Assembly (NCBI GenBank): GCA_031288935.1
Contig: JAITQL010000179.1
Span: 1 to 8,710 of the forward strand
DNA length: 8,710 bases
Reading direction: 5' to 3'
Source: Tannerella sp.
Lineage (GTDB): Bacteria > Bacteroidota > Bacteroidia > Bacteroidales > Tannerellaceae
Shown: positions 1-6,453 of the stretch, piece by piece
Numbering within the stretch: position 1 is the stretch's first letter
How the letters are laid out: the number at the start of each line of letters is the position of its first letter
The notes under the pieces: generated by a model
Database searches by the model: none
Told to the model about the DNA's origin: nothing
Seen by the model: the letters and a program-made list of their open reading frames with translations, nothing else
Made by a program: the position numbers and the translations under genes

Positions 1-1
1 T

Positions 2-991
2 CCCGGAAAGCGGGCGAGTGCTTCGGTTATTGAATCTTCCTTAGATAAGGGACGCGGTTATGTGGCAACGATCCTGGTCAGAAACGGCACCTTGCATCAG
101 GGCGACGTCGTGTTGGCCGGTACGCACTACGGGCGCGTCAAGGCCATGTTCAACGAACGAAACCAGCGCGTGGAGAATGCAGGCCCGTCCGAGCCGGTAC
201 TGATTCTGGGACTGGACGGCGCTCCGCAAGCGGGCGATACGCTTAACGTGCTGGAGACTGAACAGGAAGCGCGGGAAATTGCTGCCCGGCGCGAACAGTT
301 GCAGCGCGAACTGGGTCTGCGTACCCAGAAACGTTTTGGACTGGAAGAACTGGGACGCCGGCGCGCGTTAGGCGATTTCCACGAACTGAACCTGATTGTC
401 AAGGGCGATGTGGACGGCTCCGTAGAAGCATTGTCCGACTCGCTGATCAAGCTTTCAACGGAGGAAATACAGGTCAATGTCATTCATAAGGCGGTCGGTC
501 AGATATCCGAATCGGATATTGACCTGGCGGCTTCTGCCGATGCCATCATCATCGGATTCCAGGTACGGCCTGCGCCGCCCGCCCGCCGCCGGGCAGATAA
601 GGAAGGGGTCGAAATACGGCTGTATTCCGTGATCTACGACGCTATTGAAGAAGTGAAGTCTGCTATGGAAGGCATGCTTTCTCCCGAAATCAGGGAAGAT
701 ATCATCGGCAATGTGGAAGTCCAGCAAGTATTCAAGATCTCCAAGCTGGGCACCGTGGCCGGCTGTATTGTCAAGGAAGGCAAGATCAAGCGCTCCAACA
801 AAGTGCGGTTGATACGCGACGGGATTGTGATTCATACGGGCGACCTCAGCTCGCTGAAACGCTTCAAGGACGAAGTGAAGGAGGTCGTGACCGGTCTGGA
901 TTGCGGTATTTTCATTGCGAACTACAATGACATCCAGATAGGCGATATCATTGAAGCGTTCGACCAGACGGAGATAAAGAAAACACTGTAA
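2..991 (+). CDS. infB: Translation initiation factor IF-2, C-terminal part (cut by left window edge)
   Basis: IF2 is the GTPase that brings fMet-tRNA to the 30S subunit and promotes 50S joining. The frame is open from base 2 to the TAA at 989-991 (329 codons). The GTG at 62 is not the start, because the codons before it read [20 protein letters not shown], a typical IF2 domain II stretch. The GTPase domain and N-terminal region lie off the left edge; full bacteroidal IF2 is roughly 900-1000 residues. Visible blocks in order are the rest of domain II ([18 protein letters not shown]), a charged linker helix ([17 protein letters not shown]), domain III ([21 protein letters not shown], then VGFQVRP), and the domain IV barrel that binds fMet-tRNA ([23 protein letters not shown], then LDCGI and IGDIIEAF). 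Nothing is broken in the visible part. cvpA starts one base after the stop, so the two are probably co-transcribed. Identity is very secure. Confidence 0.97.
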   Translation, partial: PGKRASASVIESSLDKGRGYVATILVRNGTLHQGDVVLAGTHYGRVKAMFNERNQRVENAGPSEPVLILGLDGAPQAGDTLNVLETEQEAREIAARREQLQRELGLRTQKRFGLEELGRRRALGDFHELNLIVKGDVDGSVEALSDSLIKLSTEEIQVNVIHKAVGQISESDIDLAASADAIIIGFQVRPAPPARRRADKEGVEIRLYSVIYDAIEEVKSAMEGMLSPEIREDIIGNVEVQQVFKISKLGTVAGCIVKEGKIKRSNKVRLIRDGIVIHTGDLSSLKRFKDEVKEVVTGLDCGIFIANYNDIQIGDIIEAFDQTEIKKTL

Positions 992-992
992 T

Positions 993-1484
993 ATGAACTG
1001 GCTGGACATAACGCTTGCAGTCCTGGCTATCGTTGGACTTGTCAAAGGATGGATGGACGGCTTTGTCAGGCAAATCGTAACGTTTATCGCCTTTGCGGCG
1101 GCTATCTATCTGTGTTCCGAAGTGGCCGGTTTCCTGCGCGGATATGTGGTACAGAAGGAATGGTTTCCGGAACAGAGCGTGACGGCGGGAAGTTATGCCG
1201 TGGCGTTCCTGCTGATCGCCGGTCTTGTTTTACTGGCCGGGCGGGTGATTCATAAAATGATCAGCGTGACGCCGCTCGGTTTCCTGAACCGTTTGGCCGG
1301 AAGCGCTTTCGGATTGCTGATCACGGTGCTCCTGCTTAGCCTGATGTTGAATGTACTGGAGGGCGTGGACAGCCAGTCGGCGCTTGTTTCGCAGGAAACG
1401 AAAGTAGAATCCCGCTTCTATTTTCGTGTCAGGGAGTTTGCACCGGCTATTTATCCGGTAGAATTGTTTATATGGAGGAAATAA
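993..1484 (+). CDS. cvpA: CvpA family inner-membrane protein
   Basis: This is a 163-residue hydrophobic protein of the CvpA family, named for colicin V production in E. coli; its exact biochemical role is unknown. Four membrane segments can be read at about residues 3-20, 27-50, 65-85 and 100-122. Between segments 3 and 4 lies the family signature [10 protein letters not shown] (residues 98-107). The C-terminal 40 residues are polar, and length and layout are normal for the family. The ATG at 993 follows the infB stop by one base, and the TAA at 1482-1484 lies two bases before the preferred sufB start, so infB, cvpA and sufB look like one transcription unit. To my knowledge this linkage is common in Bacteroidales. 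No separate promoter is evident. Confidence 0.9.
   Translation: MNWLDITLAVLAIVGLVKGWMDGFVRQIVTFIAFAAAIYLCSEVAGFLRGYVVQKEWFPEQSVTAGSYAVAFLLIAGLVLLAGRVIHKMISVTPLGFLNRLAGSAFGLLITVLLLSLMLNVLEGVDSQSALVSQETKVESRFYFRVREFAPAIYPVELFIWRK
1474..1478 (+). promoter_or_regulatory. Shine-Dalgarno-like GGAGG that favours the sufB start at 1487
   Basis: GGAGG lies inside the last codons of cvpA, eight bases before the ATG at 1487. The in-frame ATG at 1472 overlaps this motif and has none of its own, so 1487 is the better start. Bacteroidota rely little on Shine-Dalgarno pairing, so this is a guide and not proof. Confidence 0.4.
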
Positions 1485-1486
1485 GG

Positions 1487-2953
1487 ATGGATACACCGAA
1501 AAAAGAGGAACAGGATGCGGCTGCCTTTTTGAACGAGGTCACCGGAAGCGAATACAAGTACGGGTTTACGACGGACATTGAAACGGAGACCTTCCGCCGC
1601 GGACTGGACGAAGAGATCGTCCGGCTGATTTCTTCCCGCAAGGAAGAGCCGGACTGGTTGCTTGACTTTCGCCTGAAAGCCTTCCGTCACTGGCAAACGA
1701 TGGAGATGCCGGCCTGGGCGCATCTGACCGTTCCGCCGATCAACTATCAGGACATCATTTACTATGCCGCGCCGAAGAAGAAGGAAGGCCCGAAAAGCCT
1801 TGACGAGGTTGACCCGGAACTGCTGAAGACGTTTGACAAGCTGGGGATTCCGCTGGCAGAACAGAAAATGCTGAGCGGTATGGCGGTCGATGCCGTGATG
1901 GACAGCGTCTCCGTCAAGACGACCCACAAGGAGACCCTGGCCGGGAAGGGCATTATTTTCTGCTCGTTCAGCGAAGCCGTCAAGCATCATCCCGATCTGG
2001 TACGGCAATACCTGGGCAGCGTGGTCGGATACCGCGACAATTACTTTGCCGCCCTCAATTCCGCCGTCTTTTCCGACGGCTCGTTTGTTTATATACCCAA
2101 GGGCGTGCGTTCGCCTATGGAACTGAGTACCTATTTCCGAATCAACGCGGCCAACACGGGGCAGTTTGAACGTACCCTGATTGTGGCGGACGATGAATCG
2201 TACGTCAGTTACCTGGAAGGCTGCACGGCGCCGCGCCGCGATGAGAACCAGCTGCACGCCGCCGTAGTGGAACTGGTGGCCGGCGAGCGTGCCGAAATCA
2301 AGTACTCGACCGTGCAGAACTGGTATCCGGGCGACCGGCAGGGGAAGGGCGGCATCTATAATTTCGTCACGAAGCGGGGACTGTGCAGGGGCGAGGCGAG
2401 TAAGATCTCCTGGACGCAAGTGGAGACCGGGTCGGCCATCACCTGGAAATACCCGAGCTGCATCCTTGCCGGCGACCATTCTACGGGCGAGTTCTATTCC
2501 GTGGCCGTCACCAACCACTTTCAGCAGGCCGATACGGGGACAAAAATGATTCACCTCGGACGGAATACCCGCAGCACGATCGTTTCCAAGGGCATCTCCG
2601 CCGGTCACAGCCGGAACAGCTACCGCGGACTGGTGAAGATCGCCGCCCGCGCCGAGGGCGCCCGCAACCACAGCCAGTGCGACAGCCTGCTGCTCAGTTC
2701 CACCTGCGGCGCGCACACCTTTCCCTATACCGATATTCAAAACGAAACGGCCGTGGTGGAGCATGAAGCCACGACCAGCAAAATCAACGAAGACCAGCTT
2801 TTCTACTGCAACCAGCGCGGCATCGACACCGAAAAGGCCGTTGCCCTGATCGTCGGCGGATACGCCCGCGAAGTGATGAACAAGCTGCCGATGGAATTTG
2901 CCGTCGAGGCGCAAAAGCTTTTACAAATCTCTTTGGAAGGAAGCGTGGGATGA
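1487..2953 (+). CDS. sufB: Fe-S cluster assembly scaffold protein SufB
   Basis: SufB pairs with SufD and two SufC ATPases in the cytosolic SufBC2D scaffold, where new Fe-S clusters are built before transfer to target proteins. From the ATG at 1487 the protein has 488 residues, close to the 495 of E. coli SufB; starting at the in-frame ATG at 1472 adds five residues (MEEIR). The N-terminal part ([26 protein letters not shown]) is typical. The C-terminal beta-helix core carries the residues thought to hold the nascent cluster: Cys398 in SQCDSLL and the Glu425-His426-Glu427 triplet in [10 protein letters not shown] align these to E. coli Cys405 and Glu432-His433-Glu434; the constant offset of seven supports the alignment. 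The ending ([22 protein letters not shown]) is canonical. The TGA overlaps the next ATG by four bases. Unusually, the next gene is not sufC but a barrel protein gene. Confidence 0.97.
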   Translation: MDTPKKEEQDAAAFLNEVTGSEYKYGFTTDIETETFRRGLDEEIVRLISSRKEEPDWLLDFRLKAFRHWQTMEMPAWAHLTVPPINYQDIIYYAAPKKKEGPKSLDEVDPELLKTFDKLGIPLAEQKMLSGMAVDAVMDSVSVKTTHKETLAGKGIIFCSFSEAVKHHPDLVRQYLGSVVGYRDNYFAALNSAVFSDGSFVYIPKGVRSPMELSTYFRINAANTGQFERTLIVADDESYVSYLEGCTAPRRDENQLHAAVVELVAGERAEIKYSTVQNWYPGDRQGKGGIYNFVTKRGLCRGEASKISWTQVETGSAITWKYPSCILAGDHSTGEFYSVAVTNHFQQADTGTKMIHLGRNTRSTIVSKGISAGHSRNSYRGLVKIAARAEGARNHSQCDSLLLSSTCGAHTFPYTDIQNETAVVEHEATTSKINEDQLFYCNQRGIDTEKAVALIVGGYAREVMNKLPMEFAVEAQKLLQISLEGSVG

Positions 2954-3687
2954 AACGGCCAGTCTGTCTGTACGGAACTGTATGTCTGCTTGCGCTTCTG
3001 CCCGCCTTCCTGGAGGGACAGGAAAACCGGCAATGGGCGATCCGGTATGCCGCAGACCTCTTCGACAAGCCCTTTCTGACGCGGAACCCCGCAAGGGTTT
3101 CGACCGGCAACGGCAGTGCGGCCTTTGCCGTGACGGGCGAGTACTTTCTGCCGGACAAGTGGAGCCTGCAAGCCGGTTATTTCCGTACGGAGATCAGCTA
3201 CGGCGACGCCCGCCGCCACATGGAAGGCGTGCGCGCAGGAGGCCGGAAGTACTTTCTGGGGGAGCAGTTCCTGGTGCAGCCCTACCTCTCGGCAGCGGGA
3301 GAACTCAACTGGGGACAAGGCGCGGAGTATCGCGAATACAGCGCCTCCACGGATCGGGGCGACCATACGTTCCTGCAACGGTCTGTCAATCCGCGCCTGT
3401 CGTTCGTGCCCGCCGCCGGCGCTGAAATATACCTCTTCTCGTGCATCGCCTTCTGCGTTGAATACAGTCTCGGCATGGGCATCGCCTCCCGCACGCGGGT
3501 GGAAGCATCGCTGCCCGGCGAACGGCCGTATGCCCTGCGCGACAACGGCATCTATCATTCCCTGAGCCTGGGCGTAAAGCTGACGTTCCCCTTTACCTTC
3601 ACTTCCGACGACGGGATGACCCTCTTTTATCTGCTGACCGAAGCGCTCTTCCCCCTGCTCGACCACACTTATCCGCATTATTACTAA
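2950..3687 (+). CDS. Predicted outer-membrane beta-barrel protein, function unknown
   Basis: The 245-residue protein starts with a likely signal peptide: KR at positions 2-3, a hydrophobic core at about 8-20, and probable cleavage near residues 22-25 (LEG/QEN). There is no clear lipobox. The rest has alternating polar and aromatic strands with glycine turns, such as [48 protein letters not shown] and [15 protein letters not shown]. This pattern suggests a small porin-like or OmpA-like barrel of about 8-10 strands. A further tail of about 25 residues, ending HYY, follows the last apparent strand, so the protein does not end on the terminal Phe typical of many barrels. Its ATG overlaps the sufB stop (ATGA), which suggests translational coupling. 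Nothing in the sequence ties it to Fe-S assembly. It resembles many uncharacterised Bacteroidota surface proteins; I cannot name a specific family. Confidence 0.75.
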   Translation: MKRPVCLYGTVCLLALLPAFLEGQENRQWAIRYAADLFDKPFLTRNPARVSTGNGSAAFAVTGEYFLPDKWSLQAGYFRTEISYGDARRHMEGVRAGGRKYFLGEQFLVQPYLSAAGELNWGQGAEYREYSASTDRGDHTFLQRSVNPRLSFVPAAGAEIYLFSCIAFCVEYSLGMGIASRTRVEASLPGERPYALRDNGIYHSLSLGVKLTFPFTFTSDDGMTLFYLLTEALFPLLDHTYPHYY

Positions 3688-3844
3688 ACAATGAACGGTT
3701 TAAACGGATATACATACATCGAAATCAAACGGCGCAGGGAACGGCCACACACTCAAAAACCGGAGTCTCCGGACGCAAAACGGGGAACGTATGTATTACA
3801 CCCCATAACGGCACTGATCATCAGTTCCGTAACTCATCACGACG

Positions 3845-3976
3845 TTTTGGCTTCCATTCGGCACATCGCCGAGTGTACACTCGGCACACCGCCGAGTGTA
3901 CACTCGGCATACCGCCGAGTGTACACACGGCATACCACCGAGTGTACACTCGGCATGTCGCCGAATGAACGAAGGC
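3845..3976. repeat. Tandem array of 18-base palindromes with 23-base period and inverted ends
   Basis: The core unit GCCGAGTGTACACTCGGC is a perfect 18-base palindrome. Units lie at 3868-3885 and 3891-3908 (both perfect), 3914-3931 (one change, CACACGGC end) and 3937-3954 (one change, first base A). Five-base spacers separate them: ACACC, ATACC, ATACC. The starts are exactly 23 bases apart. Degenerate edge units continue the phase. On the left only the right half is recognisable, ending CATTCGGC at 3855-3862, then spacer ACATC. On the right only the left half remains, GCCGAATG at 3960-3967, after spacer ATGTC. The two edges are exact reverse complements over eight bases. Transcribed RNA could form a row of hairpins with stems of about 7 base pairs and GUAC loops. 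The layout recalls 23-nucleotide minisatellite MITEs (the BrickBuilt family) reported from Porphyromonas gingivalis; I cannot compare the sequences here. Confidence 0.9.
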
Positions 3977-4022
3977 ACGCGCCATGCACGCCGGACGGTG
4001 CGGTAACGCATCCCCACCCTGC

Positions 4023-4069
4023 CGGATGCCGTTTTGAAACAGCGGATGCCCGACCTGTGAAGGTATCCG
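4023..4069 (+). promoter_or_regulatory. Possible operator half-sites upstream of sufC
   Basis: CGGATGCC occurs at 4023-4030 and again at 4043-4050, exactly 20 bases later. An inverted near-copy, GGTATCCG (reverse complement CGGATACC, one change), lies at 4062-4069. Three evenly spaced copies on roughly two-helical-turn spacing, within 80 bases of sufC, could bind a regulator. The motif is short, I recognise no known factor for it, and chance is a real alternative. Confidence 0.2.
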
Positions 4070-4100
4070 TGAATAATAAGGATTCACTGTTTAAATTTAT

Positions 4101-4865
4101 ATGGAAACAATGTTGTTGGAAATAAGAAACCTCCATGCCTCTATTCAAGGCAAGGAGATATTGAAGGGGATCAACCTCGCCGTCCGTCCGGGTGAAGTCC
4201 ATGCCATCATGGGGCCGAACGGATCGGGGAAAAGCACCCTGAGCAGCGTCCTGGTCGGACATCCGGCCTACGAAGTGACCGAAGGCGAAGTCCTCTATAA
4301 CGGGAAAAACCTCCTCGCCCTCTCGCCCGAAGACCGCAGCCGCGAAGGCGTCTTCCTCAGTTTTCAGTATCCGATCGAAATCCCCGGCGTCAGCATGGTC
4401 AACTTCGTGCGCGCCGCCGTGAACGCACATCGCGAATACAGGGGACTGGCGCCGATCCCCGCGACCGACTTCCTGAAACTCATGCGCGAAAAGCGCGAGA
4501 TCGTCGAGCTGGATAACAGGCTGGTCAGCCGGAGCGTGAATGAAGGCTTTTCGGGAGGTGAGAAGAAGAGGAATGAAATCTTTCAAATGGCCATGCTCGA
4601 ACCCACGCTGGCGATCCTGGACGAGACGGACAGCGGACTGGACATCGACGCGCTGCGGATCGTTGCCAGCGGAGTGAACCGCTTGAAGACGCCGGACAAC
4701 GCCGCCATCCTCATTACGCACTATCAGCGGTTGCTGGACTACATCCATCCCGACGTGGTGCACGTGCTTTACAAGGGCCACATCGTGAAGACTGCCGGGC
4801 CGGAGCTGGCGCTCGAGCTGGAGGAAAAGGGATACGACTGGCTGAAAAACAGGGAAAACGTATGA
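4101..4865 (+). CDS. sufC: Fe-S cluster assembly ATPase SufC
   Basis: SufC is the ABC-type ATPase of the SufBC2D complex; it is cytosolic, has no membrane partner, and its ATP-driven dimerisation opens the SufB-SufD interface. The 254-residue protein has every expected motif: Walker A GPNGSGKST (38-46), Q-loop Gln89 in LSFQYP, the SufC-type signature FSGGEKKRNEI (150-160), Walker B LAILDETDSGLD (170-181) with catalytic Glu175, and switch His207 in ILITHYQR. The ATG at 4101 gives METMLLEIRNL. An in-frame ATG at 4110 gives MLLEIRNL, closer to the usual SufC N-terminus, so the start is uncertain by three residues. The TGA overlaps the sufD ATG by four bases. Upstream it is separated from sufB by a barrel gene and a palindrome array, so it may have its own promoter or depend on readthrough. 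Confidence 0.97.
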   Translation: METMLLEIRNLHASIQGKEILKGINLAVRPGEVHAIMGPNGSGKSTLSSVLVGHPAYEVTEGEVLYNGKNLLALSPEDRSREGVFLSFQYPIEIPGVSMVNFVRAAVNAHREYRGLAPIPATDFLKLMREKREIVELDNRLVSRSVNEGFSGGEKKRNEIFQMAMLEPTLAILDETDSGLDIDALRIVASGVNRLKTPDNAAILITHYQRLLDYIHPDVVHVLYKGHIVKTAGPELALELEEKGYDWLKNRENV

Positions 4866-6211
4866 GAGCGGAAAAACAGTACCTGGATTTGTTCGACGGA
4901 CACGGGGAGACGGTCTGCCGCCACGCGCCGGAACCGATGAACCGGCTCCGGCAGCAGGCGCTGGAACACTTCCGGCAGTCAGGCTTCCCGTCGCTGAAAG
5001 ACGAACGCTACCGCCATACGGACGTGGCGAAGGCCTTTGCGCCCGATTACGGGCTGAACCTGAACCGGCTGTCGATTCCGGTGACGCCGGACGACGTCTT
5101 CCGCTGCGACGTCCCGCACCTGAGTACCTCGCTGTATTTCGTCGTGAACGACCTCGTTGATGCGCGCCGCCCGTCCGCCTCCGGCGCCTTGTCCAGACAG
5201 GGCGTCTATGCCGGCGGGATGAATGAATTTGCGCAGCGCCACCCGGAGGTAGCCCGCCGCTATTACGGCCGGGCGGCGGACATGGCGCAGGATGCGGTGG
5301 CGGCGCTGAATACCCTGCTGGCGCAGGACGCCTTTGTGCTCTACGTGCCCCGGGGCGTCAGGGTGGAACGGCCGGTACAGCTGGTAAACATCTTCCGCAG
5401 CGAAGTGGACTTGATGGCCAACCGCCGCATCCTGGTTATCCTCGAAGCGGACGCCGCAGCGGAGCTGCTCGTCTGCGACCACAGCATCGACCCGGCACGT
5501 TTCCTCGGCACGCAGGTCGTGGAAATCTTTGCGGAAGAAAATGCCGTCTTCGATTACTACGACCTGGAGGAAAGCAGCATACAGACCACCCGTTTTTCTT
5601 CGGTATACGTCGAGCAGGGCGCCTCGTCGAACGTACTGGTGAACGGCATCACGCTCAACAACGGTCTGACGCGCAACAATTACACCCTCCGTCTGCTGGG
5701 CGAGCACGCGCAGGCAACGCTTTGCGGCCTGGCCATCCAGGACCGGCATCAACAGGTGGATACCTCTTCGCTGATCACCCACGCCGTGCCCCGGTGCACC
5801 AGTAACGAACTGTTCAAAAACGTGCTGAACGATCGGGCGACGGGCATCTTCAGAGGCCGGATCTACGTGGCTCCGGGCGCGGAGAAAACGCAGGCCTTTC
5901 AGACGAACCGCAACCTGAGCGCCAGTCGCGAGGCGCGGATGTACAGCCAGCCGCAGCTGGAGATTTATGCCGACGACGTAAAGTGTTCACACGGCATGAC
6001 GACGGGGCAACTGGACGAGCAGGCGCTGTTTTACATGCAGACCCGCGGGCTGTCGTATGCCGACGCGCGGTTGATGTTAAGCGTGGCGTTCGTGTCGGAG
6101 GTACTGGAGCAGGTACGGCTCGAAGCGTTGAAAGACCGGTTGATTCGACTTGTAGAGAAACGTTTCCGCGGCGAACTGGCGCGGTGTGGCGAATGCAAGG
6201 CGTGCAACTGA
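4862..6211 (+). CDS. sufD: Fe-S cluster assembly protein SufD
   Basis: SufD is the SufB paralogue that completes the SufBC2D scaffold. The 449-residue protein is a little longer than the 423 residues of E. coli SufD. The start overlaps sufC (ATGA), implying coupled translation. The N-terminal helical part contains LKDERYRHTDVAKAF. The central beta-helix includes FVLYVPRGVRVERPVQLVNIF and the segment with ETKTQ-like EKTQAFQTNRNL. Near the C-terminus VKCSHGMTTGQLDE carries His377, which I align to E. coli SufD His360, a residue implicated in cluster assembly at the SufB-SufD interface. The extreme C-terminus, ARCGECKACN, has three cysteines in C-x2-C-x2-C spacing (442, 445, 448), absent from E. 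coli SufD. No sufS or sufE follows; the next gene is convergent, and no clear hairpin-plus-T-run terminator is visible in the 83-base gap to 6295, which holds only a 9-base direct repeat AATTTGTGA (6226-6234, 6267-6275). Confidence 0.95.
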   Translation: MRAEKQYLDLFDGHGETVCRHAPEPMNRLRQQALEHFRQSGFPSLKDERYRHTDVAKAFAPDYGLNLNRLSIPVTPDDVFRCDVPHLSTSLYFVVNDLVDARRPSASGALSRQGVYAGGMNEFAQRHPEVARRYYGRAADMAQDAVAALNTLLAQDAFVLYVPRGVRVERPVQLVNIFRSEVDLMANRRILVILEADAAAELLVCDHSIDPARFLGTQVVEIFAEENAVFDYYDLEESSIQTTRFSSVYVEQGASSNVLVNGITLNNGLTRNNYTLRLLGEHAQATLCGLAIQDRHQQVDTSSLITHAVPRCTSNELFKNVLNDRATGIFRGRIYVAPGAEKTQAFQTNRNLSASREARMYSQPQLEIYADDVKCSHGMTTGQLDEQALFYMQTRGLSYADARLMLSVAFVSEVLEQVRLEALKDRLIRLVEKRFRGELARCGECKACN

Positions 6212-6294
6212 CGCAACCCCCCCGTAATTTGTGACTTGTGCAAGGAGTGTGATTCATCCGTAAATGAATTTGTGAAATGGGTTGGCGTTGCCTG

Positions 6295-6453
6295 TCAATA
6301 TTGCTGGTTTTTGTCGTGTTTCAGATATTCGGATGGCGACATGCCGTATTCTTCCTTGAAACATTCGCGGAAATATGCCAAATCGTTGAATCCGGTCGCG
6401 TAGGCGGCTTCGGAGACATTGTACTTGCCGCTCAAAAGCAGTTGCATACTCTT
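6295..6453 (-). pseudogene. Severed in-frame remainder of the HTCS AraC DNA-binding domain
   Basis: Directly after the TAG at 6454-6456, the same frame continues for 52 codons to a TGA at 6295-6297. The translation begins KSMQLLLSGKYNVSEAAYA, continues TGFNDLAYFRECFKEEYG and ends MSPSEYLKHDKNQQY. This is the second helix-turn-helix of an AraC-family domain, with the family hallmarks GF.d..YF...FK...G.SP..Y all intact. No base needs to be added or removed to join it to the upstream part. One base change in the TAG (to AAG, giving RLKKS) would restore a normal protein. The preserved sequence suggests the stop is recent, suppressed, or an error. There is no obvious separate start for this fragment. 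Confidence 0.85.

Larger units (their letters stand above)
3688..4100 (+). other. 413-base gap between barrel gene and sufC, holding a palindrome array
   Basis: No convincing gene lies here. The centre holds the 23-base-period palindrome array described separately. Left of it is a short symmetric element, CCGGAGTCTCCGG (3760-3772), with no T-run after it on the plus strand. Right of it are two direct copies of CGGATGCC and an inverted near-copy, then a small hairpin, GTGAAT (4069-4074) paired with ATTCAC (4082-4087), about 15 bases before sufC. I found no convincing Bacteroidota-type promoter (TTTG then TAnnTTTG at correct spacing). A TTTG at 4033-4036 and TATCCGTG at 4064-4071 are too far apart. 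Confidence 0.6.

Noticed and set aside
62..64. GTG at 62 as the start of infB
   Set aside because: The frame is open to the left edge and encodes conserved IF2 sequence before this codon.
1451..2914. 487-codon minus-strand open frame antisense to sufB
   Set aside because: It mirrors the length of sufB almost exactly, which is expected from GC-rich codon usage on the opposite strand. The translation has no recognisable motif.
3760..3772. CCGGAGTCTCCGG as an intrinsic terminator for the barrel gene
   Set aside because: No T-run follows on the plus strand, and the stem is about five base pairs. A run of five A lies before it, so it would look like a terminator only on the minus strand, where there is no gene to end.
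3868..3954. CRISPR array
   Set aside because: The repeats are short palindromes with five-base, nearly identical spacers. There are no unique spacers and no cas genes.
3691..4125. 144-codon plus-strand open frame across the intergenic gap
   Set aside because: It runs through the palindrome array, overlaps the sufC start in another frame, and has no recognisable domain. The array has no stop codons in several frames on both strands, so it creates open frames by itself.
3837..4781. 314-codon minus-strand open frame over sufC and the array
   Set aside because: Most of it is antisense to the certain sufC gene, and the rest reads the palindrome array. No family features.
4979..5782. 267-codon minus-strand open frame antisense to sufD
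   Set aside because: It is another GC-driven shadow of a well-supported gene.
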